This document shows positions 1-11,994 of a DNA stretch of 64,000 bases, in pieces (within the stretch, counting starts at the first letter, position 1; each line of letters opens with the position of its first letter). A program made the translations under genes and the position numbers. The notes under the pieces were generated by a model that was not told the DNA's origin, made no database searches, and saw only the letters and a list, made by a program, of their open reading frames with translations. The stretch spans positions 10,671,001 to 10,735,000 of the forward strand of contig CM037463.1 of the NCBI GenBank assembly GCA_021014325.1, given 5' to 3'. Source of the stretch: Plazaster borealis. Its lineage: Eukaryota; Echinodermata; Asteroidea; Forcipulatida; Labidiasteridae.

Positions 1-131
1 AAAACTTAAACTTCAAAGGGAGTCGTTTCTCACAATGTTTTATACTATCAACAGCTCTCTGTTGCTGGCTAACAAGTTTTTATGCTAATATATATTATGA
101 GTAATTACCAAACATTGTACAGTGCCTTTAA
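1..131. repeat. TTAA-flanked MITE, partial (family A)
   Basis: This is the right half of an inverted-repeat element cut by the window start. It ends in the family A terminus (AGTGCCTTTAA) and carries the internal block GAGTAATTACCAAAC seen in the other copies. Confidence 0.7.
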
Positions 132-203
132 AAGCTACTGTTTTTTGGTCAATGGCAGTGCTTCCTCGATCAATAGTAAGTTCTTCGTGTGACTGCCATT
201 AGT

Positions 204-575
204 TTAAATGCATCGTACACGGTTGGTAATTGTCAAAGACCAGTGTTCTCATTTGGTGTATCCCAACATATGCATAAAATAACAAGCCTGTGAAAATTTG
301 GGCTCAATTGGTCATCGAAGTTGCAAGATGAAAGAAAAAACACCCTTGTTGTTCAAATTTGTGTGCTTTCAGATAGGATTAAAAACTTCTTGTAAGAAGT
401 TTTTATTATTTTAGTGAGAAATTACCTCTTTCCCTCAAAAACTATACGTTACTTCAGAGGGAGTCGTTTCTCACAATGTCTTATACTATCAAAAGCTCTC
501 TGTTGCTCGCTACCAAGTCAGTTTTTATGCTAATATATATTTTGAGTAATTACCAAACATGTACAGTGCCTTTAA
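204..575. repeat. TTAA-flanked palindromic MITE (family A)
   Basis: A complete element of about 370 bp bounded by TTAA. The left arm has GGTAATTGTCAAAGACCAG and the right arm has the matching inverted block GAGTAATTACCAAAC. A central hairpin, AACTTCTTGTAAGAAGTT, marks the fold-back point. No coding capacity. Confidence 0.8.
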
Positions 576-720
576 AGCTACTGTTTTTTGTCAATGGCAG
601 TGCTTCCTCGATCAATAATAAGTTCTAGAAATCTTTTCAGCAAGCATCAGAATTTGTTCACAGAATTTGTCTTTGATATGCCTAGGTGAGACAACAAATT
701 TGAAAACAATTGCATGCACT

Positions 721-743
721 TAATAATAATAATAATAATAATA
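721..743 (+). repeat. (AAT)n microsatellite
   Basis: About eight uninterrupted TAA units. Confidence 0.9.
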
Positions 744-763
744 AGACTTGTAATGCGCACATA

Positions 764-797
764 TCCACCCTGCTGGGTGTTCCACCCTGCTGGGTGT
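764..797 (+). repeat. 17-bp tandem duplication
   Basis: The 17-mer TCCACCCTGCTGGGTGT occurs twice with no spacer. The unit is itself partly palindromic (ACCCTGCTGGGT). Confidence 0.85.
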
Positions 798-1436
798 TGA
801 CCTACGCATATTAGTAGCTATAATAAAACTACCGCCGACCAATCACGACTTAGGACTATGATGACGTCATAGACATTTAAAAACATGACCATTGAATTCT
901 ACGGATCCGAAAACCCCTAAAAGTCAAATTTTCAAAACAAATATGTTGAAATATAATTTTGGCGCACTTTGATTCCATTCTGGCCCGCTGTGCGGCGGTC
1001 GTTCTAGGTTTTCATATAAATGCGTTCTACTAACTCAGTCGGAACATCATAAGATGTCTAAATAAAACTAAAGTTACTTTAAAAACAATATGACTTGCCT
1101 CTGTAATGGACGGGCTGATGGTTGATGATTGACGGAATAACTCATACCAAAATCCGATTGGCCAGTAGCAGTAGGCCCTACCTTTTCTATGGTGAACCTG
1201 CAGATAATGAAGATCTTACAATGACCTGGTTTCAGTCTTCTTACTTTTTTTTTTTTTTGGGGGTAATTTTGGCTCGGAGGGGACTGGCCCTTAGGATTAC
1301 CCCCCCCCCCCCCATCAATTTTGCCAAGTGCTACCTTATTATTGAGTCATTAGTGAAATTTAAGTAAAAATTTATATAAACAATTAGAGCAAAGCATAGT
1401 CGATATTATACTTCATGTTCTGCTTGTAGCTACAAT

Positions 1437-1603
1437 GCCGGTGTCACCGGGGATTTTGTCCCCCGGTGTGTGCGCCGATGTTATTTTATCGGATAAAATA
1501 ACATCGGCTCACGAAGTTCATTCAAAAGAGGGCGCTATCAGATAATTTTTTTTACACACTTCGCCGTATGGGAGGACGGCTGAATCTCCTCCCACACCGG
1601 CCT
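1437..1603. repeat. Short inverted-repeat element with perfect 35-nt palindrome
   Basis: Bounded by GCCGGTGT and ACACCGGC. It holds a perfect palindrome at 1474-1508 with 17-bp arms and a one-base centre. It shares the internal block CAAAAGAGGGCGCTATCA with the element at 3108-3290, so the two are related or one is inserted into the other. Confidence 0.6.
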
Positions 1604-1689
1604 AAATGTTGGTCCTCCAAAGAATAAACATACCCTCCCCGTCACCCCCTAGCCCTGGCGGCCTTTCACTTTGGTATTTATACTACAGT

Positions 1690-2160
1690 GACGTACTGGG
1701 TATTGGAGTTCATTTCTGGGGCGGGAAATGTTCAAGGCTTCATAACTCAAATCTTATTTGCAAGAAGCCACTAATTTCACCGGATTCACATCACTTTTTT
1801 TGTTATTTGGCGCGTTTTGCGGTATGCGTAATCGGCAACCGCGCAGACAACGCGAACACACGTAAATACAAGCGTCATAGGTTTTCGTAATAAAATGTGT
1901 TTAATATTCGTAAAAATGTTTAACGTTGAGAGCTGCATTATTTCACGAAAATTATGCGTTTATGAGGAATATGTGACGTCCAAAACCCACCGCAGGAACC
2001 TGCCGTGGAATGTGAATCCGGTGAAATTAGTGGCTCCTTGCAGGTAAGATTTGAGTTATGAAGCTTTGAAAAATTTTCCGCCCCAGAAATGGACCCTGAT
2101 ATCTAGGACTCTGTATCTGTGTACAGCACAGAGGAAAATTCCGACATAGGGCTACGTCAC
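1690..2160. repeat. Fold-back element
   Basis: The arm at about 1697-1790 is repeated in inverted orientation at about 2010-2100. Shared stretches include CTTCATAACTCAAATCTTA and CACTAATTTCACCGGATTC. Roughly 200 bp of unrelated CG-richer sequence separate the arms. Non-coding. Confidence 0.7.
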
Positions 2161-2169
2161 CCCTATCTC

Positions 2170-2304
2170 CTGGGCCTAATTTCATGGCACTGCTTACCGT
2201 GGAATTCTGCGCTAACGCCCAGTTGCGTCCCATAGAAATACACAGGTTACAGTGCGCGTAAGCGCAGAATTATTTGGTAAGCAGTGCCATGAAATTGGGC
2301 CCAG
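2170..2304. repeat. Palindromic MITE (CTGGGCC termini)
   Basis: The arms, about 29 bp long, are near-perfect reverse complements. The outer motif is CTGGGCC-AATTTCATGGCA on the left and TGCCATGAAATT-GGGCCCAG on the right, with an inner pair AATTCTGCGCT / AGCGCAGAATT. It belongs with the looser copies at 31956 and 54781. Confidence 0.75.
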
Positions 2305-3107
2305 CTCAATGTGGTTCATTCCGGCTTGAAGCGCATACCATTGAGGTCATTTTTTGTATCTGGGAGGGCATGATCAATAGGCTCAAAGCACAGTAGTGAA
2401 AGTACAGCCTTATAAATGACTCATTCATGAAATTAAATTAAAAAAATTGCTGCAAAAACAAAACATAGAAGAAAGTAGTCGACATTGTGTTTGATGTTCT
2501 GCTTCTAGCTATAGCTTGTAGTGTCGAAAAACTCGGCTAAAGTAAGTTCGACGTACAAACGTTTCTTTAAGATGAAGATTCGTCGCTCGAATAGTCACAT
2601 TTTTAAAATTCTTTTAAAAATTTGTATTCATATTATTATTATTGTTTTAAATATTTTTTCGGGGTGGGGGGCTTGGCGATGAACCTTCCCCTTCAGAATT
2701 TTCTCTGCAATGAGAAAACTAGTCTGAAATTAGTTAATGCTTTGGTGGCAACGCAAAACATGACGTCATAAGCATAGACTCGCAATGACGTGTTCAGTGT
2801 CAACTCAGTATTTTGTTGTCAATTTCGCATGTATGCAAGCGAATGTGAAGTGAGATCCATCGCTGATTGTTAAATAATCATTTAGGGTCCCCAAAAGTAA
2901 ATTGACTGAAATAGACGTTTCTTGTTGTGCAAAAAAAGAGTGCTGATTTTATTAGTCATTTCACAATTACAAATGGTTACAACATTAGGCATACAGCTGA
3001 ATACTATGTTACCAATGATAATTATTAACCTTTATTAAAGACGCAGGCTCGTCAATTGAGTAAACGACAAATTCGTGCCACGAAAAGTCACCTTTGAACC
3101 CTGAACA

Positions 3108-3290
3108 CCCGGCCGCCCGGCCGCTACAATTTTTTTTCTTACGAACTTTTCGTCCCCATACGGGAAAATAACATGGGCTGGAGGAGGGTGATTCAAAAGA
3201 GGGCGCTATCAAAAGAAGTTTGTACACAGTTCGCCCTATGGGGGGGGGGGGGAACAAATCGTAGGAAAACAAATCTCGCCGCCCGGCCTG
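3108..3290. repeat. Inverted-repeat MITE (TTACGAAC family)
   Basis: The left arm contains TTTCTTACGAACTTTTCGTCC-like sequence and the right arm CGTAGGAAAACAAATCTC. The ends carry CGGCCGCCCGG-type sequence. A run of 13 G sits at 3240. The same family occurs intact at 32164-32340. Confidence 0.65.
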
Positions 3291-4709
3291 CCCTGCTCTT
3301 ACTAGACTTGATTCAAGTCCCGTTCTCGTGCGAAAGGTCCCCAAGCATATCGCGCCAACTAGCAAACAAGCCGTACAGTGTGCGCTCGCCGTCAACATGT
3401 GGTCCCAAGGCGTGCGGAACAGGTTGGGGATGCAGACCATCACAAAACAATAGTTTTCTGGCGATGGCACGGGATTGGGACTTGAGTCAAGTCTATGCTC
3501 TTACAAGGTCGAAGGGCTGGGTGCGAGGACGCAGTTTTGTCCCAGCTCAGTCTAAAAATAGTAAAGTGCGCGCGCGTTTTTTTTTGTTTTGAAAATCTCA
3601 TTATGCACGCAGCTAGTCCTAAGCGCGGCACATACGCACGCAGTACAATGATACACCGGCAAGCGGTGTTTGAAACGCTCATAGATTATGCAGCTACTTA
3701 TAAAAATTAATATTATAACACCCCCTACACAGATTCTGCCCTTTAAGTGGTTTAGAGAGTGTGACATGAGAAGTCTAATTTGTACTAGAAGACTGCGCAA
3801 ACGCGACGCGCAATACACGCAGCAAACAAGGTACAATCCCCGCAGCAACCTATCCCATGGCAACCGATGTACTAACACATGGCAACAAATGTACTACACC
3901 CATAGCAACAGCAGGTTATTGGTACCTTGACGTCTAGGCACAATATATGTATGGGGTGTTATAAAACAAATATTGACTGCTGCGAGTGCGGTGGTTAAAA
4001 CTACGACTCCCTAGGTGATCCTCGGCGCGTTCTATTTTCCCGAAGCGAATTTTGACGTTAAAGTAGTATGATTGACCGATAAAAATAAACAATAAATTGA
4101 GTATGCCTGCCTGCAGGAGTGATACAAATAGTATATGATCCATAAACACACCTCTTAGTTTACCTCTAGTGAACAACTCTGTGTGAATTACATTTAAGTT
4201 AATGCAGTGAATTATCCCACTACAGAAAGTCAATGAATTGCTGCACAAAAGTCATCATCGTGTAGGTCTAGGTGTAGGCCTAAGGGTAAAAGTAAAAACA
4301 AGGGGGGAAAGAAATTATTCAGATGCAAAGCTTGAAAGTACACAACTGCACAGTTGGGTCAACAATAATTGTTTATGAGACAGGTAAATTTAAAATAAAT
4401 AAATAATTTGTTTGACAATGTACACGATCCGAACGTCCACTTTCGGGTTTGAAGGAAATGAAGTTTCTGCACTCATACATTTTGATACGAGTGCCATACA
4501 ATGGGAGACGTTAATTTATTGACACTATAGGTGGCAGCAGACTTACTCATAAAATCAAAATACAAATAGTAATATTTATGTGCAAATGGTGTAACAACTG
4601 TGGTTAGAAGACATTAATCTATACACGTATGTTTGAGGAGGCTAAGAGACATTTAAATAAAATAAACAAATATTATAATTGTTGAATACTTAGCATTAAG
4701 CATTGGTTG

Positions 4710-5010
4710 TTAAAGGCCCTGTACACTATTGGTAAGATCGAAAAACACAGTGTTCACAGATTCACACATAACTTAAAATATTTCTGCCTAAAATGCTATC
4801 GTTTCTGAGAAATGAGTAAATAGTTTTTATCACGCGCGATAATTTGAAAAAAACAGAAAACACATAAGGTCTCTTTTCACTATTTTCTCGTGACCTCGAT
4901 GACCAGTTAAGCTCAAACTTTCACAGGTTTGTTTGTTCATGCATATGTTGAATCACACAAAATGTGGACACTGATTTTGAGCTGTTACCAAAAGTGTACA
5001 ATACCTTTAA
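4710..5010. repeat. TTAA-flanked MITE (family A, short variant)
   Basis: Begins TTAAAGGCCCTGTACACTA and ends TGTACAATACCTTTAA. The interior block around TCATGCATATGTTGAATCAC matches the copy at 42662-43009 in inverted orientation. Confidence 0.75.
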
Positions 5011-6146
5011 GGGAAGCTCCACGTTGCAACATTCGTTTCATGTAAACCGCCCTCTTGTGAGAGTGTTCTAATGTAGGGAAACTTCGCCCCCGGTATAATA
5101 ATAACCCCCAAACTTGGCCTGATTCGTGGTCACTGGATCTCTCAGCCTAAAATTTAAAATTTGACTCTGATAAGTCAAGAGATTGTGACAGCTAGTCGTA
5201 CTACCCGTCGTATTACATTATTTTGTTATTATTGAACTAAAATAAATTCCGATTGTTTACAGCTATATGTGAGTAAATAATTAACAAAAATGTGGACACA
5301 CATTCACATAGTGGATACTACTATAAATTGATGGAATCTCAATCTCTAAGATGAAGTTCTGAAAGTCCGAGTTTAAACGGACTGTGGCTCGGACAGCGTA
5401 CCCGTGGAGCTACAGCGCGTTGAAAACCCATGATAACAACCTAACATCTTAATGTGTCAACTCAAGTGATTTGATTTGTTGAGAAAGAGCGGAACCCGAT
5501 CAAATGGATCAATAATATCATACTTTAAAATAAATCAATATATTTTCTGATACTTCTTTTTCTTTTATAAATTTTTAGTAGGTTAAACGGTGAGTGTTTG
5601 AACTAGGCTCATCCAATATTAAAACACCCCCGAACAAGTGAAATGGCCAGACACCATTTTGGAAAATTACCATACACACTCTTCATTTTTAGAGAGCTAG
5701 TGTATTCGTATCGCTCCAGGTTGAAAGTCAACAACCCGAGAAGCGCAATATTGGGCCATTTTTCATCAGCCTACAAAAATGAATTACCTTCAAATAATCG
5801 ATTTACAGAAGAAGTTGTGGGTTAACATTATTTTCATGAGGATCGGCCCATGATTTTCTCGCTAGTGCAGTGCATGCACCAAACAGTTCGATATTAAACC
5901 GTGTTTAATACTATTCTTTCAAATGACTCTGGTGCTATTTTTATACCGGCTATAGATACGAAATGAATATCTTGGCAGAGTGGTTAAATACATCATTTCA
6001 AAACGAAAAATGAAAAGCCTAATTGGGTTTTTTAAGTTAAATTAAAACTTTACTGAACATGTTTGAGACATTGCCATGTACAAACCTCTAATGTTTAATG
6101 TTCTAGCCACTAAATTATAATCAACGCCCTCTCTCGTTAGCCATTA

Positions 6147-6440
6147 TACAACCTCTTATCTCCACTAAGTGCTACAATTATTTTGTTTCGTATGTAGTGC
6201 ACAATTTTGCATGTAGTACCAAAGAGGCACAACAATTCATTCTTCAAATCGTTTTTTGTCATGTTAGCAAATTACCACAACTAGATTGTCGGCACGTAAT
6301 GAACAAACAGCTGACGTAGTTATAAGTATTTTCTTTGTTCAACCTCTTATCTCCACTTGTGCTATAATTTGTGTATTGGGTGCACAGTTTTTGTGCGGAG
6401 TGCGAAAGAGGTACAAAAGTTAATTGTTCAATATTTGATA
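6147..6440 (+). repeat. Degenerate tandem pair downstream of receptor
   Basis: Two diverged copies of a module of roughly 100 bp with the sub-motifs ACAACCTCTTATCTCCAC, GTGCACA.TTTTG and AAGAGGCAC/AAGAGGTAC. The same pair lies at about 12508-12725 after the next receptor, and one copy at about 26335. It sits in the 3' flank of the minus-strand genes. Confidence 0.55.
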
Positions 6441-6466
6441 TGGTGAAGCGGCAGATAATGAAGATC

Positions 6467-7459
6467 TTACATTGACCTTGTTTCGGTCGGCTCTACTGGT
6501 TTAATTGATAAAGATGGCGCATCGTAACAGACACATTTCCAGGACGCACTCGGTTTCGACGAAATCGGCTTCGTACAAGTTGCTTGAGCTGTGTACGGAA
6601 ATGCTCGTATTTGAAGCAATAAACGACTGGATTCACGCTCATGCTGCACATGATCAAACCCATGAATGCCTGACCAAGGAGAATTCTTAAGGAAACTGCT
6701 TTTTGAGACAATGCACCAAGGGTAGTGAGCACCCGCAACGTCTGCATCGGAGTCCAACAAATGAAAAACATGCAACCAGCGATCAGCATCGTCATTATGA
6801 CGTTTCTCTTAGCCTTAAAGACACCATCTTGCTGATTGGCGTTAGCATTGTCAAGTTTGTGTCACGAGGAGTATTCCAAAGTACGAAAACGATATGAGGA
6901 TCACTGGAATAATATATTCGATGAAAAGAGTTACACAAAACACAATCATCACTATAGCAGGACTAAGGGAACGATTAAAGCCGCACTTACTCCCGTTGAC
7001 TTTATAGAGAACAATATATACCATGGCATACGTAAACCCAATGATCCAAGCAGCACACATTGAAACTTTGATCTTGAAGAGTGAGCAGTAGTTGCGGTGT
7101 TTGACCGGATAGCACGTGGCAAGAAAACGCTCCAGCGATATCACCACCAGATTGTAAGTGGATGCTACGCTTAAACCCCAAACAAAAAAGTTTCGGTAAA
7201 TGAACCTACACAGAATCTCACCGAGGAAATTTTCCTCCACATTCTCCAAAAGCGAACTTTGTTTGATCCCAATCATGAGGAGAAACACCAAACCAGAGAC
7301 GAAGTCGATGATGGATTGGTGACGAATAAGTCGGTTAGTGAAGGAGCTGAACTGTTTTCGTCTAACCGTCATGACGAATATCACCAAACCGTTTCCAAGA
7401 AGGGCCGAGCATGCAATGACCACGTTAAACGCAACTGCCAAACCGCCTTCTAATGCCAT
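6467..7459 (-). pseudogene. Rhodopsin-class GPCR, two frameshifts
   Basis: A full-length copy of the clustered seven-transmembrane receptor. The frame opens at 7459 (MALEGG) and runs through TM1-TM5 with the LGNGLVIFVM motif, SLERFLATCYPVKH after TM3 and a conserved TM4 tryptophan. Near 6865, TGTGTC-ACGAGG replaces TGTGTCGAAGAACGAGG of its paralogues. This is a 5-bp loss that shifts the frame and ends the N-terminal part at 6851. TM6-TM7 continue in a second frame (6493-6795) with CWTP and NPVVY. In the tail near 6535 a net +2 change moves the last residues back into the first frame (APSLSIKPVEP), which ends at 6467. One codon is also lost in intracellular loop 3. Two shifts make a pseudogene likely. 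The domains themselves remain well preserved, so decay is recent or an assembly error must be excluded. Confidence 0.85.
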
Positions 7460-7469
7460 TGTTAACTAT

Positions 7470-7560
7470 CCTGAACTGAACTGATCACGTCTGACCGTCT
7501 CGACGAAAATCACAAACAAGCGTTTGTGAGAACAGGTGAGAATCCACAAGAAACGTTGAA
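7470..7560 (-). pseudogene. GPCR N-terminal relic in receptor 5' flank
   Basis: Aligns to the first ~30 codons of the receptors on the minus strand. CACGTCTGACCGTCTCGACG and AAAATCACAAAC match the TM1 region that encodes VIFVMTVRRKQF. It is broken by small indels and lies immediately upstream of the start at 7459. Confidence 0.6.
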
Positions 7561-7579
7561 CGTCGTTGAAACGTTGAAC

Positions 7580-7935
7580 GTCGCCCCTGTGACAAAAGGA
7601 CTCGCCTTTATCTCCTAACAGTTATCATCGACGTTAACTTCTCAAACGTTTTGTAGTGATGCTGGATGGAAAAAAGCGATGCAAACTGAACCTTCTCTTC
7701 ATTAGTTTGTATGTCTGGCACAGTATTTTCAGTGTCCACGCATTTCTCCCACAGCCAACTGGATGACATCAAAGCTTTTTTACATCTTTTATACGCAAAA
7801 TTGATCAGTCAGCAACGTTGGGGATTAGAGTGAAGAGAAGAAAATGGCCACGATGTCCTTCAATGGGTTTTTTTCTTCTGATTGTTCCGCTCTCGTCAGT
7901 TTATTAGAAATAAACCACTAATGGGACAGGATTGT
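7580..7935 (-). promoter_or_regulatory. Conserved receptor 5' flank block (copy 1)
   Basis: About 350 bp that recur at 13810, 28393 and 29480, always 5' of a receptor start or relic. Shared strings include CAGTTATCATCGACGTTAAC, AGTGATGCTGGATGGAAAA and CAGTCAGCAACGTTGGGG. The position suggests a promoter or 5' UTR. No TATA box or initiator could be assigned with confidence. Confidence 0.4.
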
Positions 7936-9094
7936 TATCGCTTGACTAGTTCAAATACGTTAGAGAAGATTATAAGTGAATTAGGGCTGGGATTGTTAAT
8001 TGAACAAAATGTTAATTTACCTCCGGCATCTAATTCCTAACTATGGACTATTTTGTGTGCTGATTTTAAAAAGCAAGGTGAAGCCCGGGATGAGGCGGGT
8101 TGTTCTAAGGTTGCTCTAAATGATGGATCAAAGTATTCATTCTTGTAGATGAAATTCGGTTTTAAAAAAACCCTATCGATTTGAGCTTCCTTCTGCTGGG
8201 TAATATTTAAGTGTTTATGGGAACAGCAGACAACGTTAGGTTATCACAGAAGGGGGGGCAATTGAGGTGATTGTATTTTAATTTAATCTTTTTGACTGAT
8301 TAGTCCTTGACATTTTTCTATTTAAAGGGTCCATGAAATGTAAAAAAAAACATTATGCAATCCTTGGAATTGCATAATTGTGTCCCATTTCACCTTATTT
8401 TCAATTCTCATTTTGCCATTGTTTAGGGTATTTTGGTGCCTTTTGTATTTTAAGCTAATGCAATTTTCCATATTCATTACCAAAAGTGTGATGTCATGTC
8501 AGGCAGAAAACTCAATGTTGCAATTAGTCTATGAACAAAAAGTCAACAGAATGTAGGCTATTTCGCTGTCGTAAACTTCCTTTTCTTTAGTGATTTGTTT
8601 GTGTGTAAGTTCATGGCAGTATGCCAAAGTGCAAACTTTTCTCTCAAGTTCTTTTGAAAAGCAAATTTTGCGGGAATGTCATAAAGGAAGCACGGACGAA
8701 ATTCATTGGGGGGTTGGATCGGAGGGGGTGGCCATGATGATCACCCCACCACCCAAACAATTATAATAACAATACATTAGATTGCGAGGGGAATTTAAAT
8801 TTATATTGAGTTAATCAAATATATATTGAATCATTTTCTAAACAAAGTATACTTGAAATCGTACTTCATGTTCTGCTTGTAGCTACAATTCCAGCCATGA
8901 TTATTGGGCCACCTAACATTGAACACACCTTTGGACTTGGGGATGATCGACTCTTCCGACTCCGAATTTTCAATGCAATGAGAAAACTAGTCTCAAATTA
9001 GTTAATGGCAACGCAAAACATCACGTCATAAACATAGACTCGCAATGACGTGTTCACTGTGAACTCAGTATTTTGTTATCAATTTCGCTTTATA

Positions 9095-9336
9095 TAGACG
9101 ATGTGACCTCTGTTTACATTCAAACCGCCCTCTGTTGACAAAACACTGTCTAAGTCATGTTCCGCCCGGCAAGAAGACGCGTACACATGGTAAGATTGCG
9201 TGTACTTTCATGACGAATGACAAGAAGTTAACGACTAGCTAGCTAGCTGGCTGTCAAGTACACAAAGGTTTTGCCCGGCGACATGCGCGCGCATCATGTT
9301 ATGGTTTTCGAGTGACGTCAGAGGTCACATCGTCTA
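9095..9336. mobile_element. TA-flanked MITE (TAGACGATGTGACCTC ends)
   Basis: Terminal inverted repeats TAGACGATGTGACCTC / GAGGTCACATCGTCTA, flanked by TA on both sides, about 242 bp. The equivalent positions of the other duplication units, near 2826 and 16607, lack it and read through from the ATTTCGC-like sequence to GCAA(G)CAAATGTGAAG. It is therefore a true insertion into one unit. TA duplication fits a Tc1/mariner-type MITE. Confidence 0.85.
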
Positions 9337-11850
9337 TATGTAGGCAAATGTGAAGTTAGATACATCTCTGCTGTTTGTTAAATAATCATTAAGAATCACA
9401 AGAAGTAACTTGACTGAAGTAGGCGTTTCATGTTGTGCAAAAAAGGAGGTTTGAATTTATTAGTAATTTCACAATTACACACATTAACAACGTTACAGCT
9501 GAGTACTATATACTATGTTACAATGATAAATGTGAACCTTTATTAAGTTTATAAGATAACATAAGGTAATAATTTATTCCGCCAATGTATACAAGTTCAA
9601 AACCATAATATTGGAAATTATTGGGCATCTTATGCTCTCCTAAAAATAATTAACCCCAAACAAAAGGTCATATTTTCCTAGTCATCACTAATGTCGCAAA
9701 ATTCTGAGTCTTGAAGTGAGACCTTTGAGTTTATTGTTATACTGTCTACACAGCGGGACTGAGTGTGGCAATAGACTGTGCAAGTTTCGCACCTTATTTG
9801 AACTTCCGGGACCATTGTGGTCCCAACCATATGGAGTTTTACGAGGGCGGGATTTTGTTTTGTCAATTTTTTTTTGTTAAACGTAGTTTATGGCCATGAT
9901 AATTATACAATGTTGTTGAGAATGTAATACTAAGTGATTAACAATATGAGAGTAAAATCAATTCAATAAAATAACGAAGAAAATCTGAGAATAAGACTTG
10001 ACCTCCGTTTCCGGTTACTTGTAAAAAAATTAGAATTTTGCCCAACTGACGGTCATGTTGTCATTAAACCGATGTAATAGACGCACACTTTTGGGCGTGA
10101 TTGGCAAATTGGGTTTCTAAAATTAATAAGCATCCTCTTCCCAAGTTTTAATTTTGTTTCAATGTTAATTTGAGCAAATTATTTGTATTGGACACAAATG
10201 TGAAGAAAAAAATTATATCAACTTGTCACGGGTAATGTTTAATTTTCAAGAATTTTGTATAAATATAATTTTAAAAGAGGATTTGATTTCCTTGAAAAAT
10301 ATAGTTTTCGTTCTGCAAAATTGGTTAGAGATCGTTTACAATATCCATGAAGCCTCCATGCATCATCACATTATTGTGTGTGTGAATTGTGATTGTGCGC
10401 ATTGTGTCAATTAGCAGGAATCTCCCCCATCATGCATTACCACATCCTGAAAAAGAACTTGTACAAGCTCATCAGCCCATCCCAGCGGACTTGAACTAGA
10501 CCGGGGCGAGCGAGGGTGAGTTCCATAAAATGGGAGAACTTTATGGACACTAGGTGGCAGCAGACTTACTTTTAAAATCAAAATACAAATAGTATTAGTT
10601 ATGTGTTAGTGGTGTATAACCACTGTGATCAAATAACACTATCTACAAACGTATTTTTGGAGGCTGAGAGAATTTTAAATGTTAAAAAAATGGTTGAATA
10701 TTTAGCATTAAGCATTGGTTGCTAAGGGACGCTTAACGTGGTGCACCACGTTGCAACATTCGTCTCAAGTAAACCGCCCTCTTGTGAGAGTGTTCTAATA
10801 AAGGGACTCTTCGTCCTCGTTTTGATTTAAGGCGGTAATGAAGACGCAATTTGACTAGAAATTTTCTTTCAAAGGTAAAATACTCCGTGACTATAATAAC
10901 CCCCAAAGTTGGCCTGATTCGTGGTCACTGGATCTCTCAGCCCAAAATTTTTCTCAAATAAGTCACAAGATCATGACTAGTCGTACTTCCAGCCGTATTA
11001 CATTATTTAGCATTAAACCAAATTAAATCGCGATTATTTACAACTAACTGTGAGTAAATATCTAACAAAAATGTGGACACAACACATAGTGGATAATGAT
11101 GTAAATTAATAATAATGATGGAATCTCAAAGTTGAAACTCTGAAAGTCCGAGTGATGGACTGTGGCTCGGACAGTGTGCCCGTGGAGCTATCGTGCGTTG
11201 AAGACCCCGTGACAAAAAACCATCATCGCCGATGGCCTACCGGTCTGCAGCCAGTAGACCGAAAACACATTTTAGTTAATTACTCGTTCAGTTTCGTGCA
11301 AAAATAGGTGAAACCTCTTAAGTTCTATCCTCAGACAGGTCCGATTGAAATAGTCTAAGCCCATGTAGGCAGTGTGACTCATGGACTCGGAATTTCCAGT
11401 TAGAAAACACTTTCTACATAGGCTTGTGCACAAAAATACTGCGGTTTAACAGTGTAAACACATACTAATTAACACACACACACAAAACAAAATTAATAAT
11501 TGTTGATTTTTTTTAACTGTCTCTACAACATCTGGAAAGGTTATTAGCTTTGAAAAAAGGGATGAAATCAACATTACAAAGGAGTTATACATGTTTCCCA
11601 ACGGTCTACTTGCTGCAGTAACCAATGACAGTCGTGTTAATCTGACAGGGGCGGGGCATTGCAGGATTAAGGTGTCAACTCAAGAGATATGATTTTGTTA
11701 AGAAAGAGAGGAACCCGATTAAATGGTTCAATAATATCATACTTTAAAATAAATCAAATATATTTTCCTATACCAAAACTTCGCTTTCTTTTTGTATTGT
11801 TAGTAGGTGTGCTGATAAGTGTTAGAGGTAGGCTCATCCAAAAAAAACGC

Positions 11851-11994
11851 CTCTGGGTCGATTTCACAAAACTCTTCCTAACTTAGGACTGGTCCTAGGC
11901 AGTACTAAGAGATAAGACTAGTCTTAAGTTAAGACCAGTAACTTATCCTAACTTCAGATAAGACTAGTCTTATCTCTTTGTGAAATCGGCCTCT
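11851..11994. repeat. Palindromic MITE (TCGATTTCACAAA ends)
   Basis: Left end GGTCGATTTCACAAA, right end TTTGTGAAATCGGCC, with internal inverted copies of AAGACTAGTCTTA. CCTCTGG on both sides may be the target duplication, although it overlaps the terminus. Units 1 and 3 lack it at the matching position. Confidence 0.75.

Larger units (their letters stand above)
1230..4439. repeat. Partial segmental-duplication unit 0
   Basis: The distal part of the unit that recurs downstream. Shared landmarks are the GGATCGGAGG-like block near 1270, the block around AACATGACGTCATAA at about 2757, and TACAGCTGAGTACTA-like sequence near 2995. The receptor gene expected in a full unit would lie left of the window. 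No protein-coding gene is recognisable here; the open frames near 3.0-3.9 kb are not supported. Confidence 0.6.
4440..10467. repeat. Segmental-duplication unit 1
   Basis: A long direct repeat carrying one receptor gene (6467-7459). Landmarks shared with units 2-4 are GGTGGCAGCAGAC at 4530, ACGTTGCAACATTCGT at about 5033, GGCTATAGATACGAAATG at about 5948, the receptor, its upstream block, GACGTCATAAACATAGACTC at about 9022, and CAATAGACTGTGCAAG at about 9768. Outside the receptor no gene is recognisable; 5011-6460 and 9337-10467 are duplication sequence only. Confidence 0.75.

Noticed and set aside
3009..3930. Overlapping open frames of 70-153 codons on both strands
   Set aside because: They cover a MITE and simple sequence, overlap each other in conflicting frames and show no family features.
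6467..6775. Separate 102-codon protein overlapping the receptor
   Set aside because: Only its last ~17 codons match the receptor tail; the rest is an out-of-frame reading of TM6-TM7 caused by the frameshifts.
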